A DNA stretch of 64,000 bases, taken from positions 62,001-126,000 of the forward strand of contig NZ_JADPKT010000020.1 of assembly GCF_023074075.1 (NCBI RefSeq), given 5' to 3'. Made by a program: the position numbers and the translations under genes. The notes under the pieces were generated by a model. The model worked only from the letters and a program-made list of their open reading frames with translations. It ran no database searches and had not been told where the DNA came from. This document shows positions 9,568 to 18,703 of this stretch, one piece after another. This DNA is from Bradyrhizobium sp. 138. GTDB lineage: Bacteria; Pseudomonadota; Alphaproteobacteria; Rhizobiales; Xanthobacteraceae. How positions within the stretch are numbered: position 1 is the first letter of the stretch; the number at the start of each line of letters is the position of its first letter.

Positions 9568-9597
9568 AAGTTGTCTTGCAGGAAGTTGTCTTGCAGG
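9568..9597. repeat. Two perfect tandem copies of a 15-bp unit
   Basis: The unit AAGTTGTCTTGCAGG occurs twice head to tail (9568-9582 and 9583-9597), 45 bases before the start of the FeeM-like gene. It could be a slipped duplication or a paired protein-binding site in that promoter. Confidence 0.8.
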
Positions 9598-9642
9598 AAT
9601 CTGCTTCGGATGCCGTGGCGTGAGTGTGGGTAAGGAGTTGGA

Positions 9643-10368
9643 ATGCAGTCCTCAGCCAGATCTGTCATTTCGGCTGTTGGACGAGGAGCGGAGCTTCTGA
9701 CCGACGTCGATTATCATCTTGCGGAAACCGTCGCGGAGAAGGAGGAGATCTACAATCTCCGCTACCGCGCCTATTTGCGGGAAGGCGCCGTCAAGCCCTC
9801 GGCGGACGCACGGGTCACCGACCGCTACGACGAGCTGCCGAACGCATGGACCTTCGGCGTCTATCTCCATGGCGAGCTCTGCAGCTCGGTGCGCATCAGC
9901 GTGCTGACGTCGGAATGGCGTGAATCCACCTCGGCCGACGTCTTCCCGGACGTCCTGCTGCCGCGGCTCGATCGCGGCGAGGTCATGATCGACCCGACCC
10001 GCTTCGTCGCCGATCCCGACCAGGTCAAGCGGGTTCCGGAATTGCCCTATCTGACGACCCGTCTCGCCTACATGGCCTGCGAGCATTTCAGTGCCGATCT
10101 CGGCCTTGCCATCGTGCGTCCCGAGCATCAGGCCTTCTACCGGCGGGTGTTTCTGCACGAGACCATCGCCGAGCCGCGGCTGGTTCCGGGCCTCACCAAG
10201 ACGTTCGGTTTGATGGCGGCGGACTTCCCGACCTTCCGCAAGAAAGTGTTCGAGCGCTATCCGATCATGCGGTCGACCGCCTTCGAACGGCGGATGCTGT
10301 TCGGGCGCGGCGGCCAGCGTCAGGTGCCGCAGCGCCCTGCGCTCGTGGCGGAAGCCGCGCACGCCTGA
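9643..10368 (+). CDS. N-acyl amino acid synthase FeeM / autoinducer-synthase-like acyltransferase
   Basis: 241 residues. The region from about residue 20 (VDYHLAETVAEKEEIYNLRYRAYLREG) has the look of the GNAT-like fold shared by FeeM-type long-chain N-acyl amino acid synthases and LuxI-type AHL synthases. The Arg-Tyr-Arg in IYNLRYRAY, the D-x-YDELPNAW segment and SVRISVL resemble that core. It lacks the full LuxI signature, so a canonical homoserine lactone synthase is less likely. Substrates would be an acyl-ACP and an amino acid or amine. A 15-bp tandem repeat precedes it and a 22-bp palindrome follows it before pal. Family level is an inference from pattern; the product is unknown. Confidence 0.6.
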   Translation: MQSSARSVISAVGRGAELLTDVDYHLAETVAEKEEIYNLRYRAYLREGAVKPSADARVTDRYDELPNAWTFGVYLHGELCSSVRISVLTSEWRESTSADVFPDVLLPRLDRGEVMIDPTRFVADPDQVKRVPELPYLTTRLAYMACEHFSADLGLAIVRPEHQAFYRRVFLHETIAEPRLVPGLTKTFGLMAADFPTFRKKVFERYPIMRSTAFERRMLFGRGGQRQVPQRPALVAEAAHA

Positions 10369-10570
10369 GCCGGCCCGTCCTGGATCCAACTTGGTCGGGG
10401 TTCTGAGCTGGGGAGTTGGCCCCAGCCCGCCACGCATTCCCAAAATTCAGGCGAAAGGCGGCGTTTTGCCGTCTGACGCGGCTTGCCTTCACCCTCGCGC
10501 CACATTTACAACCCATTAACCATGACGGGTGCTTTTCGCTGGTTGGGGGCATTTGATCGGCTGAGGCAAG

Positions 10571-10592
10571 GTTCCGTCAAGGTTGACGGAAC
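10571..10592. promoter_or_regulatory. Perfect 10-bp-arm palindrome upstream of pal
   Basis: Arms GTTCCGTCAA and TTGACGGAAC flank a central GG, 66 bases before the pal ATG. The two-base centre favours a dimeric protein-binding site over an RNA hairpin, and no T-run follows. Its position between the acyltransferase gene and pal suggests an operator controlling pal. Confidence 0.65.
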
Positions 10593-10657
10593 GTTCGCTT
10601 AACCAACCCCCTGTAGACCGGACAGCAGTGGACTAACGTGAGCGTGGAGGCTCCGGA

Positions 10658-11146
10658 ATGAAACATCCTATGCGTATCCTCCAGGGATTGAAGCTGGTCG
10701 CGGTGCTCGCCGTCGCGCTGTCGATGGGCGCCTGCGCCAACAAGAATGCCGCGACGGATGCGATGGCCAATGCGGCGACCCCGGGAAGCCAGCAGGACTT
10801 CGTGGTCAACGTGGGCGACCGCGTGTTCTTCGAAAGCGACCAGACCGATCTGACCCCGCAGGCGATCGTGACCCTGGAGAAGCAGGCGCAGTGGCTGCAG
10901 ACCTATCCGCGCTACAGCTTCACCGTCGAAGGTCATGCCGACGAGCGCGGCACCCGCGAATACAACATCGCGCTCGGCGCCCGGAGAGCCCAGTCGGTGC
11001 GTTCGTTCCTCGCCTCGCGCGGCATCGATCCGAACCGCATTCGCACGATCTCCTACGGCAAGGAGCGGCCGGTCGCCGTGTGTAACGACATCTCCTGCTG
11101 GTCGCAGAACCGTCGTGCCGTCACCGTGCTGAACGCGAGCTCCTGA
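10658..11146 (+). CDS. pal: Peptidoglycan-associated lipoprotein Pal
   Basis: Outer-membrane lipoprotein that binds peptidoglycan and TolB, tethering the outer membrane at the division site. 162 residues with a type II signal peptide ending LSMGAC (lipid-modified Cys at about residue 25). The OmpA-like domain (about 48-160) contains FTVEGHADERGTREYNIALG and RAQSVRSFL, then GIDPNRIRTISYGKERP, the classic Pal signature with the Asp and Arg that bind diaminopimelate. The ATG at 10658 has GGAGG nine bases upstream. Separated from tolB by two signalling genes, it probably has its own promoter. A strong terminator follows. Confidence 0.97.
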   Translation: MKHPMRILQGLKLVAVLAVALSMGACANKNAATDAMANAATPGSQQDFVVNVGDRVFFESDQTDLTPQAIVTLEKQAQWLQTYPRYSFTVEGHADERGTREYNIALGARRAQSVRSFLASRGIDPNRIRTISYGKERPVAVCNDISCWSQNRRAVTVLNASS

Positions 11147-11200
11147 GCCCGCGATACTGACACTCAGTCAGGCGCCGTTCATCTTCCAAAACCGATTATG

Positions 11201-11230
11201 CCGGCGCCCTCTCGGGCGCCGGTTTCGTTT
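11201..11230 (+). terminator. Rho-independent terminator after pal
   Basis: Stem CCGGCGCCC / GGGCGCCGG with a TCTC-type loop at 11201-11222, followed by TTTCGTTT. It lies 55 bases after the pal stop. Confidence 0.8.
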
Positions 11231-11348
11231 CAGCAATCCGTGACTTAAAACCCCGTGGTGCCAGTCACAGTTTTGGCGTACTCCCCTTCAATGTGTGGCG
11301 CGTCGAATGTTCCGTCGCAGGCCATTTCGCTTTCGTCGTCAGGGCAAG

Positions 11349-12404
11349 ATGTCATCCAGATTTAAGGTCTTTACCGGCACCGTGGCGATGGCCACGCTGC
11401 TCTCCTTGGGCTCGCCTGCATTCGCGCAGTCGGATGATGATCCCGAGATGCGGATCGAACGGCTGGAGAACCAGCTGCGCCAGCTCACCGGCCAGAACGA
11501 GGAACTGCAATACCGCAACCGCCAGCTCGAAGAGCGGCTGCGGGCGCTCGAAGGCGGCGCGCAAGCCGCGCCCGGACAGGCGCCCAACGTCGCGGCGATG
11601 CCGCCCGCCCAGGTCGGACCGGGTCAGGTCGCGCCGGGCTATCGCCAGCCGCAGCAGCAGGCCGTGCAGCCGAATTACGAGCAGCCGCAGATCACAGCGC
11701 CCGGGCCGATCGTCCAGGAGCAGCCGGCGCCCGGCGCACCCGGCAGCCGCCGCCGCGGCGATGCCTTCGATCCGAACCAGAACCCGAACGCGCCGGGCGC
11801 ACCGCGCGCGCTCGGCGGCGGCCAGCAACCGATGTCGGCAGGCAGCCAGGTCGGAGCTCCCGGCGGCCGCGGCGCCGGCGAGCCGCTCGATCTCGCCAAC
11901 ACCGCCCCCCGCTATCAGCCGCAGGCCGCGCCGCCGGCCGCGCAGCCCGGCTATCCGCCGGCTCAGTCCGGGCATCCCGCGCCATCAGGCGGCACTGGCC
12001 TCGCCACCCTGCCGCCCTCGGCAACGCCGCGCGACGAGTTCGATCTCGGCATCGGCTACATGCAGCGCAAGGACTATGCGCTTGCCGAGCAGACCATGAA
12101 GAACTTCACGCAGAAATATCCCAGCGACCCGCTGCTCGGGGATGCGCAATACTGGCTCGGCGAGAGCTATTTCCAGCGCCAGCAATATCGCGATTCCGCG
12201 GAGGCCTTTCTCTCGGTCACCACCAAATACGAGAAATCGGCCAAGGCGCCGGATGCGCTGCTGCGGCTCGGCCAGTCGCTCGCCGCCTTGAAGGAGAAGG
12301 AGGCCGCCTGCGCCGCCTTCGGCGAGGTCGGCCGCAAATATCCGCGCGCCTCCGCCGGCGTCAAAACCGCGGTCGACCGCGAGCAGAAGCGGGTGAAGTG
12401 CTGA
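11349..12404 (+). CDS. cpoB: Cell division coordinator CpoB (YbgF)
   Basis: Periplasmic Tol-associated TPR protein that in E. coli coordinates outer-membrane constriction with peptidoglycan synthesis. 351 residues from the ATG at 11349 (AGGG just upstream). Signal peptide to about residue 27 (SLGSPAFAQ), then a coiled coil (about 30-62, EMRIERLENQLRQLTGQNEE), a very long Pro/Gln/Gly-rich linker (about 75-220), and three TPRs (about 228-345) with DEFDLGIGYMQRKDYALAE and DAQYWLGESYFQRQQY. The linker is longer than in enterobacterial YbgF. A longer start at 11295 adds only basic residues before the signal peptide. It follows pal after a terminator, so it probably has its own promoter. Confidence 0.93.
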   Translation: MSSRFKVFTGTVAMATLLSLGSPAFAQSDDDPEMRIERLENQLRQLTGQNEELQYRNRQLEERLRALEGGAQAAPGQAPNVAAMPPAQVGPGQVAPGYRQPQQQAVQPNYEQPQITAPGPIVQEQPAPGAPGSRRRGDAFDPNQNPNAPGAPRALGGGQQPMSAGSQVGAPGGRGAGEPLDLANTAPRYQPQAAPPAAQPGYPPAQSGHPAPSGGTGLATLPPSATPRDEFDLGIGYMQRKDYALAEQTMKNFTQKYPSDPLLGDAQYWLGESYFQRQQYRDSAEAFLSVTTKYEKSAKAPDALLRLGQSLAALKEKEAACAAFGEVGRKYPRASAGVKTAVDREQKRVKC

Positions 12405-12482
12405 CGTCCGGAGTCCTGACAACACGGACGGTGCTACGCTAGACATCGTAGCCGTCCGCCCGCGACGGTCAGGGCCTGCGTC

Positions 12483-13541
12483 ATGTCAGACGACGACAAT
12501 TCTCCGATCTCGGCGCGCGAGGCGAAGCGGCTCTTTGCCGGGCTGAAAGCTGCGCCGGCGCTGGTGCTCGCGGTTTCCGGCGGGCCCGACTCGGTCGCGC
12601 TGATGTGGCTTGCCGCGCGCTGGCGGCGCGCTCTTGCGCGCGGGCCGGAGCTCACCGTCGTCACGGTCGATCACGGCCTGCGCCCGGAAGCGGCCCGCGA
12701 GGCGCGCGAGGTCAAGCGGCTCGCCACCGAGCTTGGCCTGTCGCACCGGACCCTGCGCTGGCGTGGCGCGAAGCCGAAGACGGGGCTGCCTGCGGCTGCG
12801 CGCGAGGCGCGCTACCGCCTGCTCGCCGAAGCTGCGAGGGCCGTCGGCGCCAGCCACGTGCTGACCGCCCATACCCGCGACGATCAGGCCGAGACCCTGG
12901 TGATGCGGCTGCTGCGCGGCAGCGGACTTGCCGGGCTGTCGGCAATGGCCTTCCTCAGCGAGCGCGACGGGATCGTGCTGGCGCGGCCGCTGCTCGACGT
13001 CCCCAAGACGCAGCTGATCTCGACCTTGAGGCGCGCGAAGGTCCGTTTTGCCGACGACCCCACCAACCGCGACATCGCCTATACCCGGCCGCGGCTGCGC
13101 GCGCTGCTGCCGCTTCTCGCGGCCGAGGGCGGCGATGCCCGCACGCTCGCGCGGCTCGCGGCAAGGCTGGCGCGCGCCAATGCGGCGGTCGAAGTGCTGG
13201 CCGACGGCGCCGAGCGCTTCCTCCGTTTGCGGGATCGCGGCGATGCGCCGCAGGCGGGGGAGCGAAGCTTCGAGGCCTCAAGCTTTGCCGTCCTGCCGGA
13301 CGAGGTCCGGCTGCGGCTCCTGCTGCGGGCCATCAACGCGCTCGGGCATGAAGGGCCGGCGGAACTCGGCAAGGTTGAAACCCTCTTGGCCGCGCTCGAT
13401 CAGGCCATCGCCGCACGTCCTCGCGCAGCCGCAAATGGCCGGCCGTCCCTTAGGCAGACCCTCGCGGGAGCCTTGATCAGCCTTGCCGGCGGGCGTATCC
13501 ACATCGCACCGGCGCCGGCCCGACGGCGCAAGGGCCGATAA
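12483..13541 (+). CDS. tilS: tRNA(Ile)-lysidine synthase
   Basis: Converts C34 of the CAU anticodon tRNA-Ile to lysidine, changing both decoding and charging. 352 residues. The PP-loop ATP-binding motif SGGPDSVALM lies at about 34-43. VTVDHGLRPEA, LSHRTLRW and TAHTRDDQAETLVMRLLRGSG also match the N-terminal TilS domain. The C-terminal part is shorter than in E. coli, as usual in alphaproteobacteria. It lies 78 bases after cpoB and upstream of ftsH, the conserved neighbourhood. Confidence 0.93.
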   Translation: MSDDDNSPISAREAKRLFAGLKAAPALVLAVSGGPDSVALMWLAARWRRALARGPELTVVTVDHGLRPEAAREAREVKRLATELGLSHRTLRWRGAKPKTGLPAAAREARYRLLAEAARAVGASHVLTAHTRDDQAETLVMRLLRGSGLAGLSAMAFLSERDGIVLARPLLDVPKTQLISTLRRAKVRFADDPTNRDIAYTRPRLRALLPLLAAEGGDARTLARLAARLARANAAVEVLADGAERFLRLRDRGDAPQAGERSFEASSFAVLPDEVRLRLLLRAINALGHEGPAELGKVETLLAALDQAIAARPRAAANGRPSLRQTLAGALISLAGGRIHIAPAPARRRKGR

Positions 13542-13831
13542 GTGCGGAAGAGGGCGGATCATGACACCGGCCATTTCGGCCCCGCGCCGTCAGGACACCT
13601 TAACCAGGCAGGAAAAACCCCGCCTTGGGCGCCATTATTTCAGCGGGAATCGCTCTAAGATGGGCTAAATAGTCCCATCTCGTTCCCTTGGCATCGACCG
13701 GGGTGGCACCTAAATTGTATGCGTCTAGCCGAGAGGATTCCTTGGGGATTTTCTCTAGCTTGCCCAAGTAGCACCTGAAGGTAACTCCTGAAGGACCAGG
13801 CCGCGATCCGCGCGACCACGAAGGAAGATCG

Positions 13832-15757
<1,926 letters not shown>

Positions 15758-15780
15758 TCGCGGGGCTGCAGATGAGATCG

Positions 15781-15809
15781 AAAAACGCGGCGGAAACGCC
15801 GCGTTTTTT
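15781..15809. terminator. Bidirectional terminator between ftsH and the RTX gene
   Basis: Stem AAAAACGCGGCG / CGCCGCGTTTTT with a GAAA loop, with T-runs readable on both strands. It lies between the convergent ftsH and the first RTX-like gene and can serve both. Confidence 0.9.
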
Positions 15810-15878
15810 GTTGGGAAGGTATTCGACGTCTCGCCCCGCTGTCGGCGGGGCGAGATCGTTGCTCCCGAAGCAGCTTGC

Positions 15879-17084
15879 TCAGATCAGGAAGTCGGTCGCG
15901 TGCAGGTTCGCCGCGTTGACGCCGTCGAGCGTGATGGAATCGTTCGCCGACAGTTGGATCACGGCATCGCCGGCGGCATTGTCGCTGATCAGGCTCGACA
16001 GCGCCGCCCAGTCCGCGAACCCGTAATCGTGCACATTGATCAGGTCGTGCTCGGTCACGGTGCTGCCGACCGCCTTGTTGCCCTGATCGAAGTCGGTGAT
16101 CAGGTCATTGCCGGAGCCGGTGTTGAAGACGAAGGTGTCGCTGTTGCCGCCGCCCGAGAGCTGGTCATCGCCGGCGCCGCCGTTGAGGATATCCCTACCG
16201 CCGGTGATCGAGCCCGGCGTTGCGGGGTCATAGTTCGCGGCATCGCCATAGAGGTGATCGTTGGTCCCCCCGCCGGTGAGAATATCGTTACCGCCCTGGG
16301 CATTGCCGGACATGGTCCGCGCATCGCCGAAGAGCTCCGGGTGAGAAAACTGGATGGTGTCGATGCCATCGAACTTAAGTGTGACAACGTCATCTCCCCC
16401 TTGGGCATTGTCGGTCAGCGAGGTCATCGAATCTCCGGCTCCGAATGCGAAGGTCATGACAACGTCGGTGCCGAAGGTGAAGGTGATGTTGTCGTTGCCG
16501 CCATGCGCATCGCCGCCGATGGAGCCGATGGCATCGCCGCTGGCTCTCGCTGAACCCTCCATCGTGTCCAGAGTGATGTCGAGCGTGTCATTGCCGCCCT
16601 GCGCCGTGCCGGTCATGGAACCGCCGGCATCTCCGGCGTACACATTACTCCAGTCTCGCCAGCCCACCGCGCCGATGAGGGTGTCACTGCCGCCGTGCGA
16701 ATTGCCCGACATATCTCCGGCGACGTCGCCGAAAGCCTGCACGTTGGTGTACATCGAATCGGCCTGGACATCGATCGTGTCGTTGCCGCCTCTGGCGTCG
16801 TCGGTCATCGCCTGGGCATCGCCGACCACGAGGGCTTCGTTCCAGCCGTAGTGGAAGTTGACCGTGAGCGTGTCGTTGCCGCCATGGGACCGGCCATGCA
16901 ACGTCGTGTCGTCCTCGCCGAAGATCGTGACATCCGCCTCGGGCTGGCTGATGGTCGCCGTCACGGTGTCGTTGCCGCCCCAGGCGTCCGAGGTGGCCGG
17001 AAAGTTCGGATCTCCGTAGAGGGTTTCGATTTGGCCAAACTGGTCGAGCAGGACGTCGATGGTGTCGTTCGGCAGATATTGCAT
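15879..17084 (-). CDS. RTX-like calcium-binding repeat protein, copy 1
   Basis: 401 residues, acidic, no N-terminal signal peptide. From about residue 36 it is built of units of about 32 residues (range 31-35) that begin GGNDT and carry a GDA or GD turn about 21 residues later. Each unit can form a beta-solenoid coil with a Gly/Asp calcium-binding turn. About eight units are followed by two denser blocks (GGRDILNGGAGDDQLSGG) and a C-terminal region (SDTFVFNTGSGNDLITDFDQG, then a hydrophobic tail to ATDFLI). This end resembles the serralysin-type C-terminal domain that signals type I secretion. No ABC exporter genes are in the window. The ATG at 17084 has GGGAG seven bases upstream. Tandem paralogue of the next gene. 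Confidence 0.85.
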   Translation of the reverse strand: MQYLPNDTIDVLLDQFGQIETLYGDPNFPATSDAWGGNDTVTATISQPEADVTIFGEDDTTLHGRSHGGNDTLTVNFHYGWNEALVVGDAQAMTDDARGGNDTIDVQADSMYTNVQAFGDVAGDMSGNSHGGSDTLIGAVGWRDWSNVYAGDAGGSMTGTAQGGNDTLDITLDTMEGSARASGDAIGSIGGDAHGGNDNITFTFGTDVVMTFAFGAGDSMTSLTDNAQGGDDVVTLKFDGIDTIQFSHPELFGDARTMSGNAQGGNDILTGGGTNDHLYGDAANYDPATPGSITGGRDILNGGAGDDQLSGGGNSDTFVFNTGSGNDLITDFDQGNKAVGSTVTEHDLINVHDYGFADWAALSSLISDNAAGDAVIQLSANDSITLDGVNAANLHATDFLI

Positions 17085-17211
17085 GGCGTAACTCCCATTT
17101 CATGGTCGGAAGCGGGCCGGGCGTCGGCGAAACTCTTGCGCGACGTGTTGTGACCACGCTTCACGGAGACGAATCTAGTTTCGGTGGATGGCGGAGGTTT
17201 TGCAGGAATTC
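17085..17211 (-). repeat. Leader of RTX copy 1, duplicated with the gene
   Basis: Similar along most of its length to 18428-18559: both share GGCGTAACTCCCATTTCAT next to the start, GACCACGCTTCAC in the middle and AGGAATTC at the far end. The duplication thus took the leader and probably the promoter with the coding region. Confidence 0.75.
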
Positions 17212-17224
17212 TGATTCGACTTCT

Positions 17225-18427
17225 TCAGATGATGAAGTCGGTCGGATGCAGGTTGGCCGCCTGAATCCCATCCAGCGTAATCGTGTCGTTGGCGGAGAGG
17301 TGAACCACGGCATCGCCGGCGGCATTGTCGCTGATCAGGCTCGACAGCGCGGTCCAGTCCGCAAAACCGTAAGCGTGCACGTCGATCAGATCATGCTCGA
17401 CCGCGGTGCTGCCGACGGCCTTGTTGCCCTGGTCGAAGTCGACGATCGTGTCGTTGCCGGAGCCGGTGTCGAAGACGAAGAAGTCGCTGTTTCCCCCGCC
17501 CCACATCCGGTCGTCACCGGCTCCGCCGTTCAGCGTGTCGGCGCCGCCGGTGATCGAACCTGGCGCCGCCGGTTCATAGACGCGCGCATCGCCATACATG
17601 AAATCGCGGCCCGCGCCGCCATTGAGGATGTCGTTGCCGCCATGGGAATTGCCTGCCATGGTCGGCGCATCGCCGTACATCTGCGCGCCGGCCTCCGCAT
17701 TCTGGCCGTTGAGCTTGACGGTGAGTACGTCGTCGCCGCCCTGTGCGAGATCCATCAGGGATGTCGCGGAATCCCCGAACAAGGCTCCGGCCGAGATGAC
17801 GCTGTCGCCGTTCAGGGCGACGGTCAGGCTGTCGTTGCCGCCGTGCGCGAGGCCCCTCAGGGAACCGATGGCGTCGCCGCTGACAGTCGCCCCGCCGTCC
17901 GTCGTGAGCACGCTGACGTCGAGCGTGTCGTTGCCGCCGCGCGAGGTATCCATCATGGAACCACCGGCATCGCCGGCGAACAGGTTGGCGCCGCCGCGCC
18001 ACGCGATCGAGCCCATGATGTCGTCATGGCCGCCCTGCGCGTTGCCGGAGATGTCGCCCGCGACGTCGCCGAAGGCCGAAATCGTCGTGTAGATGGTGCG
18101 GCCGGCATCCGCGACGATGGTGTCGTTGCCGCCCTTGGCGTCGTCGATCATCGATTGGGCATCGCCCACCACCAGGGTCGTGTTCCAGCCGCCGCCGATG
18201 TCGGCGATCAGCGTATCATTTCCGCCCTGCGAGTGACCGAGCAACATCGTGTGGTCGTCGCCGAAGATCGTCAGTCTCGTATTGAGCTCGGTGACCGTAG
18301 CCGTCACGGTGTCGTTGCCGCCCCAGACGTCCTTGGCCGCGGGAAAGCCGGGGTCTCCGTACACGGTCTCGATCTGACCAAATTGGTCAAGCGCGACGTC
18401 GAAGGTGTCGTTCGGCAGATGCTGCAT
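17225..18427 (-). CDS. RTX-like calcium-binding repeat protein, copy 2
   Basis: 400 residues, collinear with copy 1 over its full length. The N-termini match (MQ-Y/H-LPNDT, then DVxLDQFGQIET), as do the order of 32-residue GGNDT units and the C-terminal secretion-like domain (SDFFVFDTGSGNDTIVDFDQG, ending HPTDFII). The repeat interiors have diverged more than the ends. It lies upstream of copy 1 on the same strand with 140 bases between, and its leader is also similar. Likely a type I-secreted extracellular or surface protein. The single GGND per 32 residues is sparser than the classical nine-residue RTX repeat. Function beyond calcium-dependent folding is unknown. Confidence 0.85.
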   Translation of the reverse strand: MQHLPNDTFDVALDQFGQIETVYGDPGFPAAKDVWGGNDTVTATVTELNTRLTIFGDDHTMLLGHSQGGNDTLIADIGGGWNTTLVVGDAQSMIDDAKGGNDTIVADAGRTIYTTISAFGDVAGDISGNAQGGHDDIMGSIAWRGGANLFAGDAGGSMMDTSRGGNDTLDVSVLTTDGGATVSGDAIGSLRGLAHGGNDSLTVALNGDSVISAGALFGDSATSLMDLAQGGDDVLTVKLNGQNAEAGAQMYGDAPTMAGNSHGGNDILNGGAGRDFMYGDARVYEPAAPGSITGGADTLNGGAGDDRMWGGGNSDFFVFDTGSGNDTIVDFDQGNKAVGSTAVEHDLIDVHAYGFADWTALSSLISDNAAGDAVVHLSANDTITLDGIQAANLHPTDFII

Positions 18428-18559
18428 GGCGTAACTCCCATTTCATCGTCGGAAGCGCGCCTGACGCCTGCAGGTTTCTTTTTTTGCAAGACGCGTTGTT
18501 GACCACGCTTCACCGGGAGCAATCTACCTTCGGTAGATGGCAGAGATTTGTAGGAATTC
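18428..18559 (-). repeat. Leader of RTX copy 2, partner of 17085-17211
   Basis: Aligns with the leader of copy 1 as described there, with small insertions near 18478-18490 including a run of T bases. Upstream of it lies the divergent start of the polytopic membrane protein gene at 18704. Confidence 0.75.
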
Positions 18560-18703
18560 GGGAGAGAATTGGATTGCATGCTATCGCTCGCGGAGCATCG
18601 CGCGCGGACTTCCGGATCTGCCGTCGTCGTCCGGCGAAAATGCGAGAAACATTCGAGAAACATTAAAGAAGAACTTAACGCTTGCGTCCTATTTTGGCCC
18701 GCC

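Noticed and set aside
9643..10368. Calling the acyltransferase a canonical LuxI AHL synthase
   Set aside because: Full LuxI signature not seen and no LuxR neighbour; only the broader fold resemblance is supported.
10500..10525. TTAACC elements as CtrA sites before pal
   Set aside because: Only half-sites; the second TTAA at the required spacing was not found.
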